The notes under the pieces are model-generated. The model searched no databases and was not told the DNA's origin. It worked only from the letters and a program-made list of their open reading frames with translations. Positions 1-6,811 of a stretch of 10,112 nt of DNA are shown one piece after another. The position numbers and the translations under genes are program-made. Each line of letters begins with the position of its first letter. Position 1 is the stretch's first letter. The DNA is from JAWLHU01 sp049325315 (GTDB lineage Bacteria; Bacillota; Sulfobacillia; Symbiobacteriales; Symbiobacteriaceae): the NCBI GenBank assembly GCA_049325315.1, contig JBMONB010000086.1, positions 1-10,112 of the forward strand, read 5' to 3'.

Positions 1-66
1 GGGTAGCACCCCCAAAAAAGCTGCTGAACCCTTGTCTTAAGCTTCATACTCCCTTTATCTGTATAC

Positions 67-111
67 AAAACAGCCCCTGCGTCCGCTTTGCGGACAGCAG
101 AGGGCTGTTTT
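67..111. terminator. Intrinsic terminator, probably bidirectional
   Basis: Long imperfect hairpin. The outer arms AAAACAGCCC (67-76) and GGGCTGTTTT (102-111) are exact complements, the inner arms GTCCGC (81-86) and GCGGAC (90-95) pair around a TTT loop, and small unpaired bulges lie between. The stem ends in TTTT on one strand and begins with AAAA on the other, so it can stop transcription both ways. It would end the leftward lipoprotein transcript and perhaps a gene lying left of the window. Confidence 0.8.
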
Positions 112-122
112 GTCAGCAAGCT

Positions 123-151
123 GAACGCCCCCTCCAATCGAGGGGGCGTTC
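123..151 (-). terminator. GC-rich hairpin directly after the lipoprotein gene
   Basis: Perfect 12-bp stem GAACGCCCCCTC (123-134) and GAGGGGGCGTTC (140-151) with a 5-base loop. It begins four bases past the stop codon of the leftward lipoprotein gene. No U-run follows it in the leftward direction, so by itself it is a weak terminator. It may stabilise the mRNA 3' end or act in tandem with the hairpin at 67-111. Confidence 0.6.
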
Positions 152-155
152 ATCG

Positions 156-599
156 CTATCGCCAGGTTACCTCAAGAACGGTGTCAGGTGGCACCTTTGG
201 GAATCTCACGATATGAAAGGCCCGGCTGATGCCGGCCCCATTCCGCCTACCGGGGAAGGTCATCTTCACGGCGACCTTCAGCCGGTCATCGCCCCGGGCG
301 ATCCGAGTCACCTCCACGGCGTGCCCTGTTGTCGACTTCTCCCCCAGGTAGATCGCCAGCACCGACTCGGTGCTGAAGTCGACCGGCGGGCGGGCCGGCT
401 CGGGATTCACAGCGGCATGGCTGCGCCAGTGAGCCTCCCAGGCTTCCGGCTCCGTAAAGAGCAGAACTTCGTCCTCGCGAATGCCGGTCTGATCTCCCTG
501 AGCCACCGTGACAAATGGGATTGAGTCGGAGTTTCTTGCGCAGGCCGTCAGCAGCATCGCCGCAAGCAGAAAGAGCGTGGCGCGAGCCAGGTATCGCAT
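156..599 (-). CDS. Small lipoprotein with a PrcB-C-like domain
   Basis: The 147-residue protein starts with a lipoprotein signal peptide: MRYLARA, a hydrophobic core (residues 8-17) and the lipobox LTAC with the lipidated cysteine at position 20. The mature part should be anchored on the outer face of the membrane. Residues about 60-147 (VLAIYLGEKSTTGHAVEVTRI..., then a run ending PPDTVLEVTW) resemble the PrcB C-terminal domain, known from spirochaete protease-complex subunits and common in small Firmicute lipoproteins, where its role is mostly unknown. No protease gene is seen beside it. A GGGGGTGA ribosome binding site lies just upstream of the ATG. It lies 77 bases downstream of the other leftward gene with no terminator between, so the two are probably one transcript. 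The lipoprotein call is strong; the domain call rests on pattern memory only. Confidence 0.8.
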   Translation of the reverse strand: MRYLARATLFLLAAMLLTACARNSDSIPFVTVAQGDQTGIREDEVLLFTEPEAWEAHWRSHAAVNPEPARPPVDFSTESVLAIYLGEKSTTGHAVEVTRIARGDDRLKVAVKMTFPGRRNGAGISRAFHIVRFPKVPPDTVLEVTWR

Positions 600-676
600 T
601 CGTTCACCCCCACAGGCAAACTTGACACGCCGAGGAATTTTGCGACGCGTCTGGTGGACTCCTGCCGGTGGACAGG

Positions 677-1375
677 TTATTTTCCGTAAAGCCGTTCGTA
701 GAGCCCGCCCGGCTTCGGCTCCAGGGAGGGAAGCCCGGCCTCGTAGGCCGACGCCACCCGTTCCAGCTCTTCCAGCAGGGGGGCCAGCCCCTCCATGGCC
801 TGCGCAGCGGCCCTGTCCGCGCCGGGGACGTTCTGGCCGGCCAGTCCTCGCACACGCTCCATCTCCTCATCGATCGCTTGAACCTGCTGGGTCATGGCGT
901 TCAGCGCTTCCCGATCCGCCGGCTGCATCTGGCCCTCGTCGAGGTAGAACTTCCGCTCCATGGCCCAGAGCGTGGTGTGAAGGCGGGCCTTGAGGATCTT
1001 CCACTGCAGGGACTCCTGCTCCGGGGTGGCGGGACGATAGATATACTCGCCATGCTGAACACCGCCCCCTGGAACCCCTGGTCCGCTGTACCGCAGGTCA
1101 TTGAGCATCAACAGGTCATCGGTGAAGGCCACGGCTAGCGCCTGCGCCTGTTTGAAGAGGCCAATCTTCTCCTCCAGCCGCTCCTCTGTCGCCAGGTCGG
1201 TCATTACCCCGGGCAGGGTACGAAAGTCGGCCCGGCGCAGGGTGTAGGGGAAGAGGGAGGCGATCCGTTCGGCATGGTGCCGCTCTGCCCGCGTCAGGCG
1301 TTCCAACTGGGTTCGCTGATAGAGCGTGAACAGGGTGAGCCCCACAACGAGGACCCAGGCGCCCCACTTACGCAA
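677..1375 (-). CDS. Membrane-anchored protein of unknown function
   Basis: 232 residues; family not recognised. Residues about 5-19 (GAWVLVVGLTLFTLY) form a single hydrophobic segment after a positively charged MRK start, fitting an N-terminal membrane anchor with the rest outside the cell. There is no lipobox cysteine. The remainder is hydrophilic and rich in Glu, Arg, Gln and Ala with heptad-like stretches (about 22-42, 62-80, 165-215), suggesting helical or coiled-coil structure. A Gly/Pro-rich turn (about 97-107) splits it into two halves. The start codon is TTG at 1373-1375, supported by a purine-rich GGAAGAGAGGGAAG site just upstream. Part of it looks weakly like the spaced helices of signalling-sensor outer domains, but no sensor or effector domain follows. 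It is probably co-transcribed with the lipoprotein gene. Confidence 0.75.
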   Translation of the reverse strand: MRKWGAWVLVVGLTLFTLYQRTQLERLTRAERHHAERIASLFPYTLRRADFRTLPGVMTDLATEERLEEKIGLFKQAQALAVAFTDDLLMLNDLRYSGPGVPGGGVQHGEYIYRPATPEQESLQWKILKARLHTTLWAMERKFYLDEGQMQPADREALNAMTQQVQAIDEEMERVRGLAGQNVPGADRAAAQAMEGLAPLLEELERVASAYEAGLPSLEPKPGGLYERLYGK

Positions 1376-1390
1376 CGGTTCTTCCCTCTC

Positions 1391-1411
1391 TTCCTAATGG
1401 TTTCCTAATGG
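1391..1411 (-). repeat. Tandem direct repeat of TTCCTAATGG, 11-bp period
   Basis: TTCCTAATGG occurs at 1391-1400 and again at 1402-1411, one helical turn apart, just upstream of the ribosome binding site of the leftward 232-residue gene. It reads CCATTAGGAA on the coding strand of that gene. The same-face spacing fits a protein-binding site or a feature of its 5' leader, but a chance duplication is possible. Confidence 0.5.
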
Positions 1412-1417
1412 GTCTGT

Positions 1418-1447
1418 AAGCGAATTTGCACGGTTGGCGAAGCGAAT
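1418..1447. repeat. AAGCGAAT direct repeat, 22-bp period
   Basis: AAGCGAAT is found at 1418-1425 and 1440-1447, exactly 22 bases apart (two helical turns). It lies between the TTCCTAATGG repeats and the mrp promoter. It could be a binding site for a regulator of either divergent unit. Eight-base repeats alone are weak evidence. Confidence 0.35.
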
Positions 1448-1457
1448 CCGATCATGC

Positions 1458-1487
1458 TTGACTCCATTCCCCTGTCTTGGCTATGAT
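1458..1487 (+). promoter_or_regulatory. Sigma-A-type promoter of the mrp operon
   Basis: The -35 box TTGACT (1458-1463) and -10 box TATGAT (1482-1487) are separated by 18 bases; each differs from consensus at one position. Transcription should start near 1494, giving a leader of about 187 bases before mrpA. It is the only convincing promoter I see for the rightward genes, whose later junctions leave no space for another. Confidence 0.75.
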
Positions 1488-1493
1488 TAGCCA
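1478..1493. promoter_or_regulatory. Inverted repeat over the -10 box (possible operator)
   Basis: TGGCTATGATTAGCCA has exact 6-base arms (TGGCTA and TAGCCA) around TGAT and wholly covers the predicted -10 box. A dimeric regulator bound here would block RNA polymerase. No regulator gene is in the window, and the match to the -10 consensus could by itself create part of the symmetry. Confidence 0.45.
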
Positions 1494-1518
1494 TGTAGCT
1501 AGCATGTATCAGGCAAGA

Positions 1519-1591
1519 GACCAACCCCGCAAGGGAATTGGTGAAGCGCCGGCCGTCTGAGGAGCGCTTCCCCGGGAGGAAGCCCGTGGTC
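1519..1591 (+). ncRNA. Structured mrp leader, candidate riboswitch aptamer
   Basis: A compact nested fold can be drawn by hand: closing helix GACCA (1519-1523) with TGGTC (1587-1591); a small stem CCC (1525-1527) with GGG (1533-1535); AAGCGC (1544-1549) with GCGCTT (1564-1569) around a 14-base loop; and CGGG (1573-1576) with CCCG (1583-1586). Alternative pairings compete with these, namely ACCAA/TTGGT (1520-1524 with 1538-1542) and GCTTCC/GGAAGC (1566-1571 with 1578-1583), as expected of a switching RNA. It lies between the promoter and a strong leader terminator, upstream of a cation antiporter operon. I cannot assign it to a known class. Na+ (DUF1646-type), Li+ (nhaA-type) and c-di-AMP riboswitches are the natural families to compare, but I do not recognise their consensus here. 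Confidence 0.5.
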
Positions 1592-1598
1592 GAAGTGT

Positions 1599-1636
1599 GC
1601 CTACAGACCTCGCGGGGCGAGGTTCTGTGGGCTTTT
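1599..1636 (+). terminator. Leader terminator (attenuator) before mrpA
   Basis: A 15-bp hairpin: GCCTACAGACCTCGC (1599-1613) pairs with the segment 1617-1632, allowing one bulged T (1623) and one G-T pair, with a GGG loop. TTTT (1633-1636) follows at once. It lies in the leader, about 30 bases before the mrpA ribosome binding site, so unless bypassed it should stop most transcripts. The loop segment 1555-1562 (GTCTGAGG) can pair with 1601-1608 inside the left arm, seven pairs with one mismatch. That is a possible antiterminator. Confidence 0.8.
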
Positions 1637-1680
1637 CTATTGCCTGGAAAAGTGCATACTAACAAAAAGGAGGGAATGCC

Positions 1681-3987
1681 ATGGGCTTTGCGCTGGGAGC
1701 GATTGCGCTCCCATTCATTGGTGCTTTCCTTATGCCCCTGCTGTACGGGCCCCTGGGGCGCAAGCTCGGAATCGCTGCGCTTGCCTTCGCCGTTACGGCC
1801 CTGGGACTGGTGGTTCTTACGCCCGAGGTCTCCCAGTCGGTCTCCTGGGTGCCACAGCTGGGGATCGATCTGACGATCCAAGCCGATGGCTGGGGAAAGC
1901 TGCTGGCGATCTTGATTACCGGGATTGGCTCCCTGGTCTTCCTGTATAGCATTCTCTACCTCGGGCCCGAGGAGGACCTGGGCAAGTTCTACCTCTATAT
2001 CCTCCTTTTTATGGGCGCCATGCTTGGCGTCGTCTTCTCCGGCAACCTGATGCTGCTCTATATCTTCTGGGAGCTTACCTCGATCAGTTCCTTCCTGCTG
2101 ATCGGCTTCTGGTATACCAGGGAGAGCGGGCAGTACGGTGCCCTAAAGTCGATGATTCTCACGGTGGGCGGCGGTCTGACCATGCTCGCCGGCATCGTGA
2201 TTCTCGGAAATATTGCCGGCTCTTACGAGTTCTCTACGCTGCTGGCGAAGCGGGCCGACCTTTTGGCCAATCCGATGGCCACCTGGGCGCTGGTGTTGAT
2301 TCTGATCGGGGCCTTCAGCAAGTCGGCCCAGGTGCCCTTCCACATCTGGCTGCCTGATGCCATGTCTGCCCCCACCCCGGTCTCTGCCTACCTGCACTCC
2401 GCCACCATGGTCAAGGCGGGCCTCTTCCTGGTGGCCCGTATCTGGCCGCTCTTCCATGAGCACAGCCTGTGGCTGCCGGTGGTGGGCGTGGTGGGCATGC
2501 TCACCATGGCCCTGGGCGCCTTCCTGGCGCTCCAGAAGACCGATCTCAAGGCGATTCTCGCCATGTCGACGGTCTCACAGTTGGGCCTGATCATGTGGCT
2601 CTTCGGCCTCGGCACGGTGGAGGCGGCCTATGCCGGCGTCTTCCACCTGCTGAACCATTCGACATTCAAGGGCCTCCTCTTCATGGTGGTCGGCATTATC
2701 GACCATGAGACAGGCACCCGAGACATCTCCCGGCTCTCGGGCCTGCGCAAGGCGATGCCGGTCTCGGCTGTGCTTGCGGCAATCGGTGCCGCCTCCATGG
2801 CTGGGATACCGCTGCTGAACGGCTTCCTCTCCAAGGAGATGTTCCTCGATGCGGTCTACCACTCCCCCATGGGGCTGGTAGGCGGCATCGTTGCCACCGG
2901 CGCCTCGATTTTGACCACTACCTACTCGCTGATCCTGGCGCACAAGATCTGGTTCGGCAAGGAGACCCACGATACGCCGAAGCACCCCCATGAGGCGCCC
3001 TGGTTGATGCTGCTTCCCCCTGCGCTGCTGGCAGCGCTGGTGATTGCCATCGGCCTGGTCCCGAAGATTGTGGAGCACTCCATCGTGGTGCCCGCGGTCA
3101 CCTCTGTCCTTCAGAGCTCTCCGAAGCTGCCGTATATCGTGATCTGGCATGGCTTCACCCCGGCGCTGCTCATGTCGGCCATCGCGATCGGCGGCGGCAT
3201 CGCCGCCTACGTGGGCCTGGGGGCCGTGGTCGATACCTTCAAGCGCTGGGCGCCGGAGAAGGTGAACGCCAACAACCTGTACGACTACCTCTGGTGGAAG
3301 AACCAGGCGGTGGAGAAGGCTGCCAAGCGGCTCACCGAGGCGCAGATGACGGGTTTTCTTAGGGACTACCTGGTCTTCACCCTCAGCGTGACCGTGGTCG
3401 CCTTCTTCGGAACCATGGCCGCCAAGGGCGTGCGGATTCCACCGCTCCACCTTGCCCCCATCGACAGCTTTGAGATCATCCTCATGGTGATCATTATGGC
3501 GGGCGCCATCTTCACCACCTTCTCCAACACCCGCCTGGCGGCTATGGCGGCGATCTCGCTGGTGGGCATGCCGCTCTCGCTCTGGTTCGCCCTCATGCGG
3601 GCCCCCGACCTTGCCCTCACCCAGCTGGTGATCGAGGTGATCACCGCGGTCCTCTTCCTGCTAGTCTTTGCCCACCTGCCCCAACTGAAGGTCTACCCGC
3701 GCACCGCCCGGCTGCAGGATATCAACCTTATCGTAGCCCTGGGCGTGGGCGCCATGGCCACGGTGGTGACGCTGCTGGCCAACGGGGGCAGGCTCTTCCC
3801 GCCGGCGGTGGCCCAGTGGTACCTGGAGAACAGCTACAAGGGCGGCGGCGGCAACAACGTGGTCAACGTCACCCTCGTAGACTTCCGCGGCTTCGATACC
3901 ATGGGCGAGATCACGGTGCTCACGGTGGCCGGTCTGGCGGTCTACATGCTGATCAAGGTGCGGCAGACGAAGGGAGGGAAGAGCTAG
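1681..3987 (+). CDS. mrpA: Mrp antiporter subunit A (MnhA/ShaA)
   Basis: Largest subunit of the Mrp Na+(K+)/H+ antiporter, an integral membrane complex that exports cations in exchange for protons and supports pH and salt homeostasis. The 768 residues match the usual MrpA length. Residues about 1-480 are a NuoL/ND5-like proton-channel module, showing the membrane glutamate E131 (FWELTSISSF), K214 and H221 (FSKSAQVPFHIWLPDAM), K245 (MVKAG) and K385 (GFLSKEMF). The C-terminal part carries MbhD/DUF4040-like (about 610-680, LMRAPDLALTQLVIEVITAVLF) and MbhE-like segments (about 685-760, including E743 in FDTMGEITVL). These charged residues correspond to ones known as essential in alkaliphile Mrp and complex I. 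The ATG is set by AGGAGG at 1668-1673, seven bases away. First gene of the operon; the promoter and leader terminator upstream imply regulated entry. Confidence 0.97.
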   Translation: MGFALGAIALPFIGAFLMPLLYGPLGRKLGIAALAFAVTALGLVVLTPEVSQSVSWVPQLGIDLTIQADGWGKLLAILITGIGSLVFLYSILYLGPEEDLGKFYLYILLFMGAMLGVVFSGNLMLLYIFWELTSISSFLLIGFWYTRESGQYGALKSMILTVGGGLTMLAGIVILGNIAGSYEFSTLLAKRADLLANPMATWALVLILIGAFSKSAQVPFHIWLPDAMSAPTPVSAYLHSATMVKAGLFLVARIWPLFHEHSLWLPVVGVVGMLTMALGAFLALQKTDLKAILAMSTVSQLGLIMWLFGLGTVEAAYAGVFHLLNHSTFKGLLFMVVGIIDHETGTRDISRLSGLRKAMPVSAVLAAIGAASMAGIPLLNGFLSKEMFLDAVYHSPMGLVGGIVATGASILTTTYSLILAHKIWFGKETHDTPKHPHEAPWLMLLPPALLAALVIAIGLVPKIVEHSIVVPAVTSVLQSSPKLPYIVIWHGFTPALLMSAIAIGGGIAAYVGLGAVVDTFKRWAPEKVNANNLYDYLWWKNQAVEKAAKRLTEAQMTGFLRDYLVFTLSVTVVAFFGTMAAKGVRIPPLHLAPIDSFEIILMVIIMAGAIFTTFSNTRLAAMAAISLVGMPLSLWFALMRAPDLALTQLVIEVITAVLFLLVFAHLPQLKVYPRTARLQDINLIVALGVGAMATVVTLLANGGRLFPPAVAQWYLENSYKGGGGNNVVNVTLVDFRGFDTMGEITVLTVAGLAVYMLIKVRQTKGGKS

Positions 3988-4467
3988 ATGCGGGAACAGA
4001 AGATTCAGGAGTCACCGATTCTGACCACGGTGGTCCAGTCGTCGCTTTACGCGGTGAAGTTCCTGGCCATCTGGATCTTCCTGCGCGGCCACCAGGAGCC
4101 GGGCGGCGGGTTCGTGGCCGGCCTGTTGGTCTCGGCGGCCATCGCCCTGCAAGGGCTGGCCTTTGGCTACGACGCCGCCGACTCGATCTTTCCGGTCCCC
4201 TTCCACTACCTGCTGGGTGGCGGCCTCGCCGTCTCCTTCTCCACCGTGATTCTGCCGCCCCTCTTCGGCCAGGCGTTTATGCAGTCGGCCTACGGCTACA
4301 TCTACCCGCCCCTGCTCGGCAAGCTGGAGTGGGCTACGGCGGCTGTCTTTGACCTTGGTGTCTTCCTGGTGGTCGTTGGGACCATGAAGGCCACCCTGCT
4401 CTTTATCGCATCTGAGAAGCGTCCGGGGCGGCCCGGTGAGTCCGAGCCCGCCACCCGGCGCCGTTAA
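3988..4467 (+). CDS. mrpB: Mrp antiporter subunit B (MnhB)
   Basis: 159 residues, an MnhB-domain membrane subunit with about four transmembrane helices. The conserved stretch LRGHQEPGGGFVAGLL (residues about 32-47) is the family hallmark, and LEWATAAVFDLGVFLVVVGT forms a later helix with a buried acidic residue. The C-terminal tail (about 145-159) is short, hydrophilic and basic. MrpB packs against the C-terminal end of MrpA in the antiporter. The ATG follows directly on the mrpA TAG stop with no gap, so the two are probably translationally coupled; GGGAGGGAAGAG inside the mrpA end serves as its ribosome binding site. Confidence 0.96.
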   Translation: MREQKIQESPILTTVVQSSLYAVKFLAIWIFLRGHQEPGGGFVAGLLVSAAIALQGLAFGYDAADSIFPVPFHYLLGGGLAVSFSTVILPPLFGQAFMQSAYGYIYPPLLGKLEWATAAVFDLGVFLVVVGTMKATLLFIASEKRPGRPGESEPATRRR

Positions 4468-4483
4468 GGAGGTGTCGTAGCGA

Positions 4484-4822
4484 ATGGAACTGCTTTCCGC
4501 AATCGTCGTCGGTGTGCTCTTCGCGACCGGCACTTACCTGATTCTGGCCAAGAACATGATCCGGGTGGTGCTTGGCGTCGCCCTCATGTCCTACGGCACC
4601 AATATGATGATTCTGACAGCCGGCCGCCTGAAGCAGGGGCACGCTCCGGTACTCGCTGAGGGCGTGACCGTCTATGCCGACCCGCTACCGCAGGCGCTAA
4701 TTCTGACGGCCATCGTAATTGGGTTCGCCGTGACCGCCTTTGTTTTTGTACTCGCCTACCGGACCGTGCAGGAGTACGGGACCGATAACCTGAACGAACT
4801 GAGAGGGTGGGAGAATGACTAA
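4484..4822 (+). CDS. mrpC: Mrp antiporter subunit C (MnhC, NuoK-like)
   Basis: 112 residues, three transmembrane helices, the NuoK/ND4L homologue of the complex. Recognisable stretches are GTYLILAKNMIRVVLGVALMSYGTNMMIL (residues about 11-39), with the conserved asparagine-rich second helix, and DPLPQALILTAIVIGFAVTAFVFVLAYR (about 66-93), the DPLPQALxLTAIVI signature of Mrp C subunits. Start ATG at 4484; an excellent AAGGAGGTG site (4466-4474) overlaps the mrpB stop codon, giving tight coupling. Its end overlaps mrpD by eight bases. Confidence 0.96.
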   Translation: MELLSAIVVGVLFATGTYLILAKNMIRVVLGVALMSYGTNMMILTAGRLKQGHAPVLAEGVTVYADPLPQALILTAIVIGFAVTAFVFVLAYRTVQEYGTDNLNELRGWEND

Positions 4823-6299
4823 CCTCGTCGCGTATCCCGTCATCCTCACTCTCGGCGTCGGCATTCTGCTGCTTTTCCTGCACGGGCGGGTGGCTGCCCA
4901 GCGGGCGGTGGCCTTCCTGGGATCGCTCGCCGGCATCGGTGTCTCCGTTCTGCTCACCTACACCGTCTGGACCCAGGGGATTCTGACCCAGGTAGGCGGC
5001 GGCTGGCCTGTCCCCTTCGGCATCTCGCTGACCGTCGACCTGTTCAGCGGCATGATGACCATTCTGTCGGCGATTATTCTCTTCACGTCGCTGCTCTTTG
5101 CCTTCCGAGACCTGGACCCCGAGCGGGAGAAGGCCTTCTTCTACCCGGTGACCTACTTCATGGTGACCGGCATCAACCTCAGCTTTGTGACAGGCGACCT
5201 CTTCAACCTCTTCGTCGCCTTTGAGGTGATGCTGATCTCCTCCTACTTCCTGCTCACTATCGGCGGAGCGCCGGGGCAGCTGCGCGAAGGGTTGAAGTAC
5301 CTGGTCCTGAACGCGACCGCCTCGACGATCTTCCTGGTCGCCATCGCGATGCTCTACGGCGTCACCTCGTCGCTTAACATGGCCGATGTGGCGCAAAAGG
5401 TGGCGCAGCATCCGGATAGCCCGTATGTCACGCTTATCGGTATCCTCTTCATGATCGTCTTCGCCTCCAAGGGCGCCCTCTTCCCGCTCTACTTCTGGCT
5501 GCCCCGGTCCTACTTCTTCGCTCCCAACGGCATCGCGGCGCTCTTCGCCGCTATGCTTACCAAGGTGGGCGTCTACGCCCTGGTCCGGGTCTTTACCCTG
5601 ATCTTTGTGCACGATGTGGGTTACACGCACACCATATTGCTTTGGGTTTCCGGGGGCACCATGCTCCTGGGCGTGTTGGGGGCCATCGCCCAGTACGACT
5701 TCAAGGCGATTCTCAGCTACCACATCATCAGCCAGATCGGCTACATGATCATGGGCCTCGGCCTGTTTACACCGCTGGCGATTGCGGGCACGGTCTTCTA
5801 CATCGCCCACCATATCATCGTCAAGTCGGCCCTCTTCCTGCTGGCCGGCGTGACCCAACGGATCACGGGACACACCGACTTTAAGAAGTACAGCGGCCTG
5901 CTGGCCGATTATCCCGGCCTCGCCTTTACCTTCCTGGCCACTGGTATCTCGCTGGCCGGTGTTCCGCCCTTCTCCGGCTTCTTCTCCAAGTTCGCCCTCC
6001 TGAGGGCCGGTGTGGAGCAGGAGTCGTGGGGGATTGTCACCGTCAGCCTGGTGGTCAGCCTCTTCACCCTCTTCTCCATGGTAAAGATCTACCGCAAGGC
6101 CTTCTGGGGCAAGGAGTCCGGTCAGCGGGCCAAGCCCTCCTTCAGGGATCATGCGATGGCCATGCTGCCGGCGGTGCTCCTGCTGGCCCTGTCGGTCGCG
6201 ATGGGCTTTGGCGCCCGCTACATGATGGACTTCGCCATGGCGGCTGCCGAGCAGCTGTTGAACCCGAGCATCTACATTCAGGCGGTTCTGGGGAGGTGA
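4815..6299 (+). CDS. mrpD: Mrp antiporter subunit D (MnhD, NuoM/NuoN-like)
   Basis: 494 residues, the second proton-translocating, antiporter-like subunit, homologous to NuoM/NuoN, with about 14 transmembrane helices. The key residues are present: E137 (FVAFEVMLISSYFLL), K219 (FASKGALFPLYFWLP) and K250 (MLTKVGVYALVRV). E137 and K219 carry the same numbers as the essential residues I recall for Bacillus pseudofirmus MrpD. The ISYHIISQIGYMIMGLG and HIIVKSALFLLAG motifs (residues about 300-345) and GVPPFSGFFSKFALL (about 380-394) are also typical. The start overlaps the mrpC end by eight bases, and GGGTGGGAG just upstream acts as ribosome binding site. Together with MrpA it forms the ion paths of the antiporter. 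Confidence 0.97.
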   Translation: MTNLVAYPVILTLGVGILLLFLHGRVAAQRAVAFLGSLAGIGVSVLLTYTVWTQGILTQVGGGWPVPFGISLTVDLFSGMMTILSAIILFTSLLFAFRDLDPEREKAFFYPVTYFMVTGINLSFVTGDLFNLFVAFEVMLISSYFLLTIGGAPGQLREGLKYLVLNATASTIFLVAIAMLYGVTSSLNMADVAQKVAQHPDSPYVTLIGILFMIVFASKGALFPLYFWLPRSYFFAPNGIAALFAAMLTKVGVYALVRVFTLIFVHDVGYTHTILLWVSGGTMLLGVLGAIAQYDFKAILSYHIISQIGYMIMGLGLFTPLAIAGTVFYIAHHIIVKSALFLLAGVTQRITGHTDFKKYSGLLADYPGLAFTFLATGISLAGVPPFSGFFSKFALLRAGVEQESWGIVTVSLVVSLFTLFSMVKIYRKAFWGKESGQRAKPSFRDHAMAMLPAVLLLALSVAMGFGARYMMDFAMAAAEQLLNPSIYIQAVLGR

Positions 6300-6304
6300 C
6301 CTCC

Positions 6305-6811
6305 GTGGCCCTGATTCGACACCCGTTTCTCTGGCTTCTCTTCGCCGTTCTGTGGATGGTCCTGCAGGACGCCTACACCTACGATTACTTCTTCGCTGGG
6401 CTCCTCACCGGCGCCCTGGTCTTCCTGCTCTTCCCGGCCCCGGAGGTCCGGGTAATCCGGTTTGCCATTCGGGGGCCCGCTGACTTCTTCCCCTGGCTCT
6501 TCCGGAGCGCCCGCCTGGTCATCTACTTCCTCTGGGAACTGCTGCAGTCGAACTACGCCGTGGGCCGCATGGTGCTTACGCCGAAACTGCGGCTGACGCC
6601 GGGAATCCTGGCGATGCCGCTCCAGGTGCGCCAGCCCGGCCAGATTGCTCTGCTGGCCAACCTGATCACCCTGACCCCCGGCACCATCAGCATGGGTGTC
6701 AGCAAAGACAATAGTGTCCTGTACATTCACTGCATTGATGTATCGGACCCTGAGGGTGCCCTGGCCTCCAGCCGGCGGTTCGAGGAACTGATCATGGGGG
6801 TGTTGAAGTAA
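6305..6811 (+). CDS. mrpE: Mrp antiporter subunit E (MnhE)
   Basis: 168 residues if begun at GTG 6305; the same frame stays open upstream into mrpD. The GTG is chosen because GGGAGGTGA (6291-6299) lies five bases before it and the protein then begins with the expected hydrophobic ALIRHPFLWLLFAVLWMVL. Two to three N-terminal helices are followed by the conserved LIYF-type helix (LVIYFLWELLQSNYAV, about 77-92) and a cytoplasmic domain with ITLTPGTISMGVSKDNSVLYIHCID (about 120-144), the signature of MnhE. It is a small structural subunit needed for complex assembly or full activity. The stop codon overlaps the mrpF ATG by one base (TAATG). Confidence 0.95.
   Translation: MALIRHPFLWLLFAVLWMVLQDAYTYDYFFAGLLTGALVFLLFPAPEVRVIRFAIRGPADFFPWLFRSARLVIYFLWELLQSNYAVGRMVLTPKLRLTPGILAMPLQVRQPGQIALLANLITLTPGTISMGVSKDNSVLYIHCIDVSDPEGALASSRRFEELIMGVLK

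Noticed and set aside
622..650. TTGACA as a -35 box facing right at 622-627
   Set aside because: No acceptable -10 box lies 16-18 bases downstream, and it would transcribe antisense to the 232-residue gene.
1531..1570. Pieces resembling cobalamin (GGGAA..GGTGAA) or SAH (GAGGAGCGCT) riboswitch motifs in the mrp leader
   Set aside because: Only short fragments match and the other conserved elements of those classes are missing. The mrp context does not suggest B12 or SAH.
2575..3450. 291-residue minus-strand open frame inside mrpA
   Set aside because: Composition is typical of an antisense shadow, it has no recognisable domain, and the plus strand has conserved mrpA motifs throughout.
4584..6152. 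522-residue open frame on the minus strand across mrpC and mrpD
   Set aside because: Its low-complexity, Gly/Glu/Asp/His/Arg-rich translation is the usual antisense shadow of GC-rich membrane-protein genes, and the plus strand here encodes clear Mrp subunits.
1681..6299. Respiratory complex I or hydrogenase (Nuo/Mbh) genes
   Set aside because: MrpA, C and D are homologous to NuoL, NuoK and NuoM/N, but the A-B-C-D-E-F-G order, the MrpE/F/G signatures and the absence of hydrophilic redox subunits define an Mrp antiporter.
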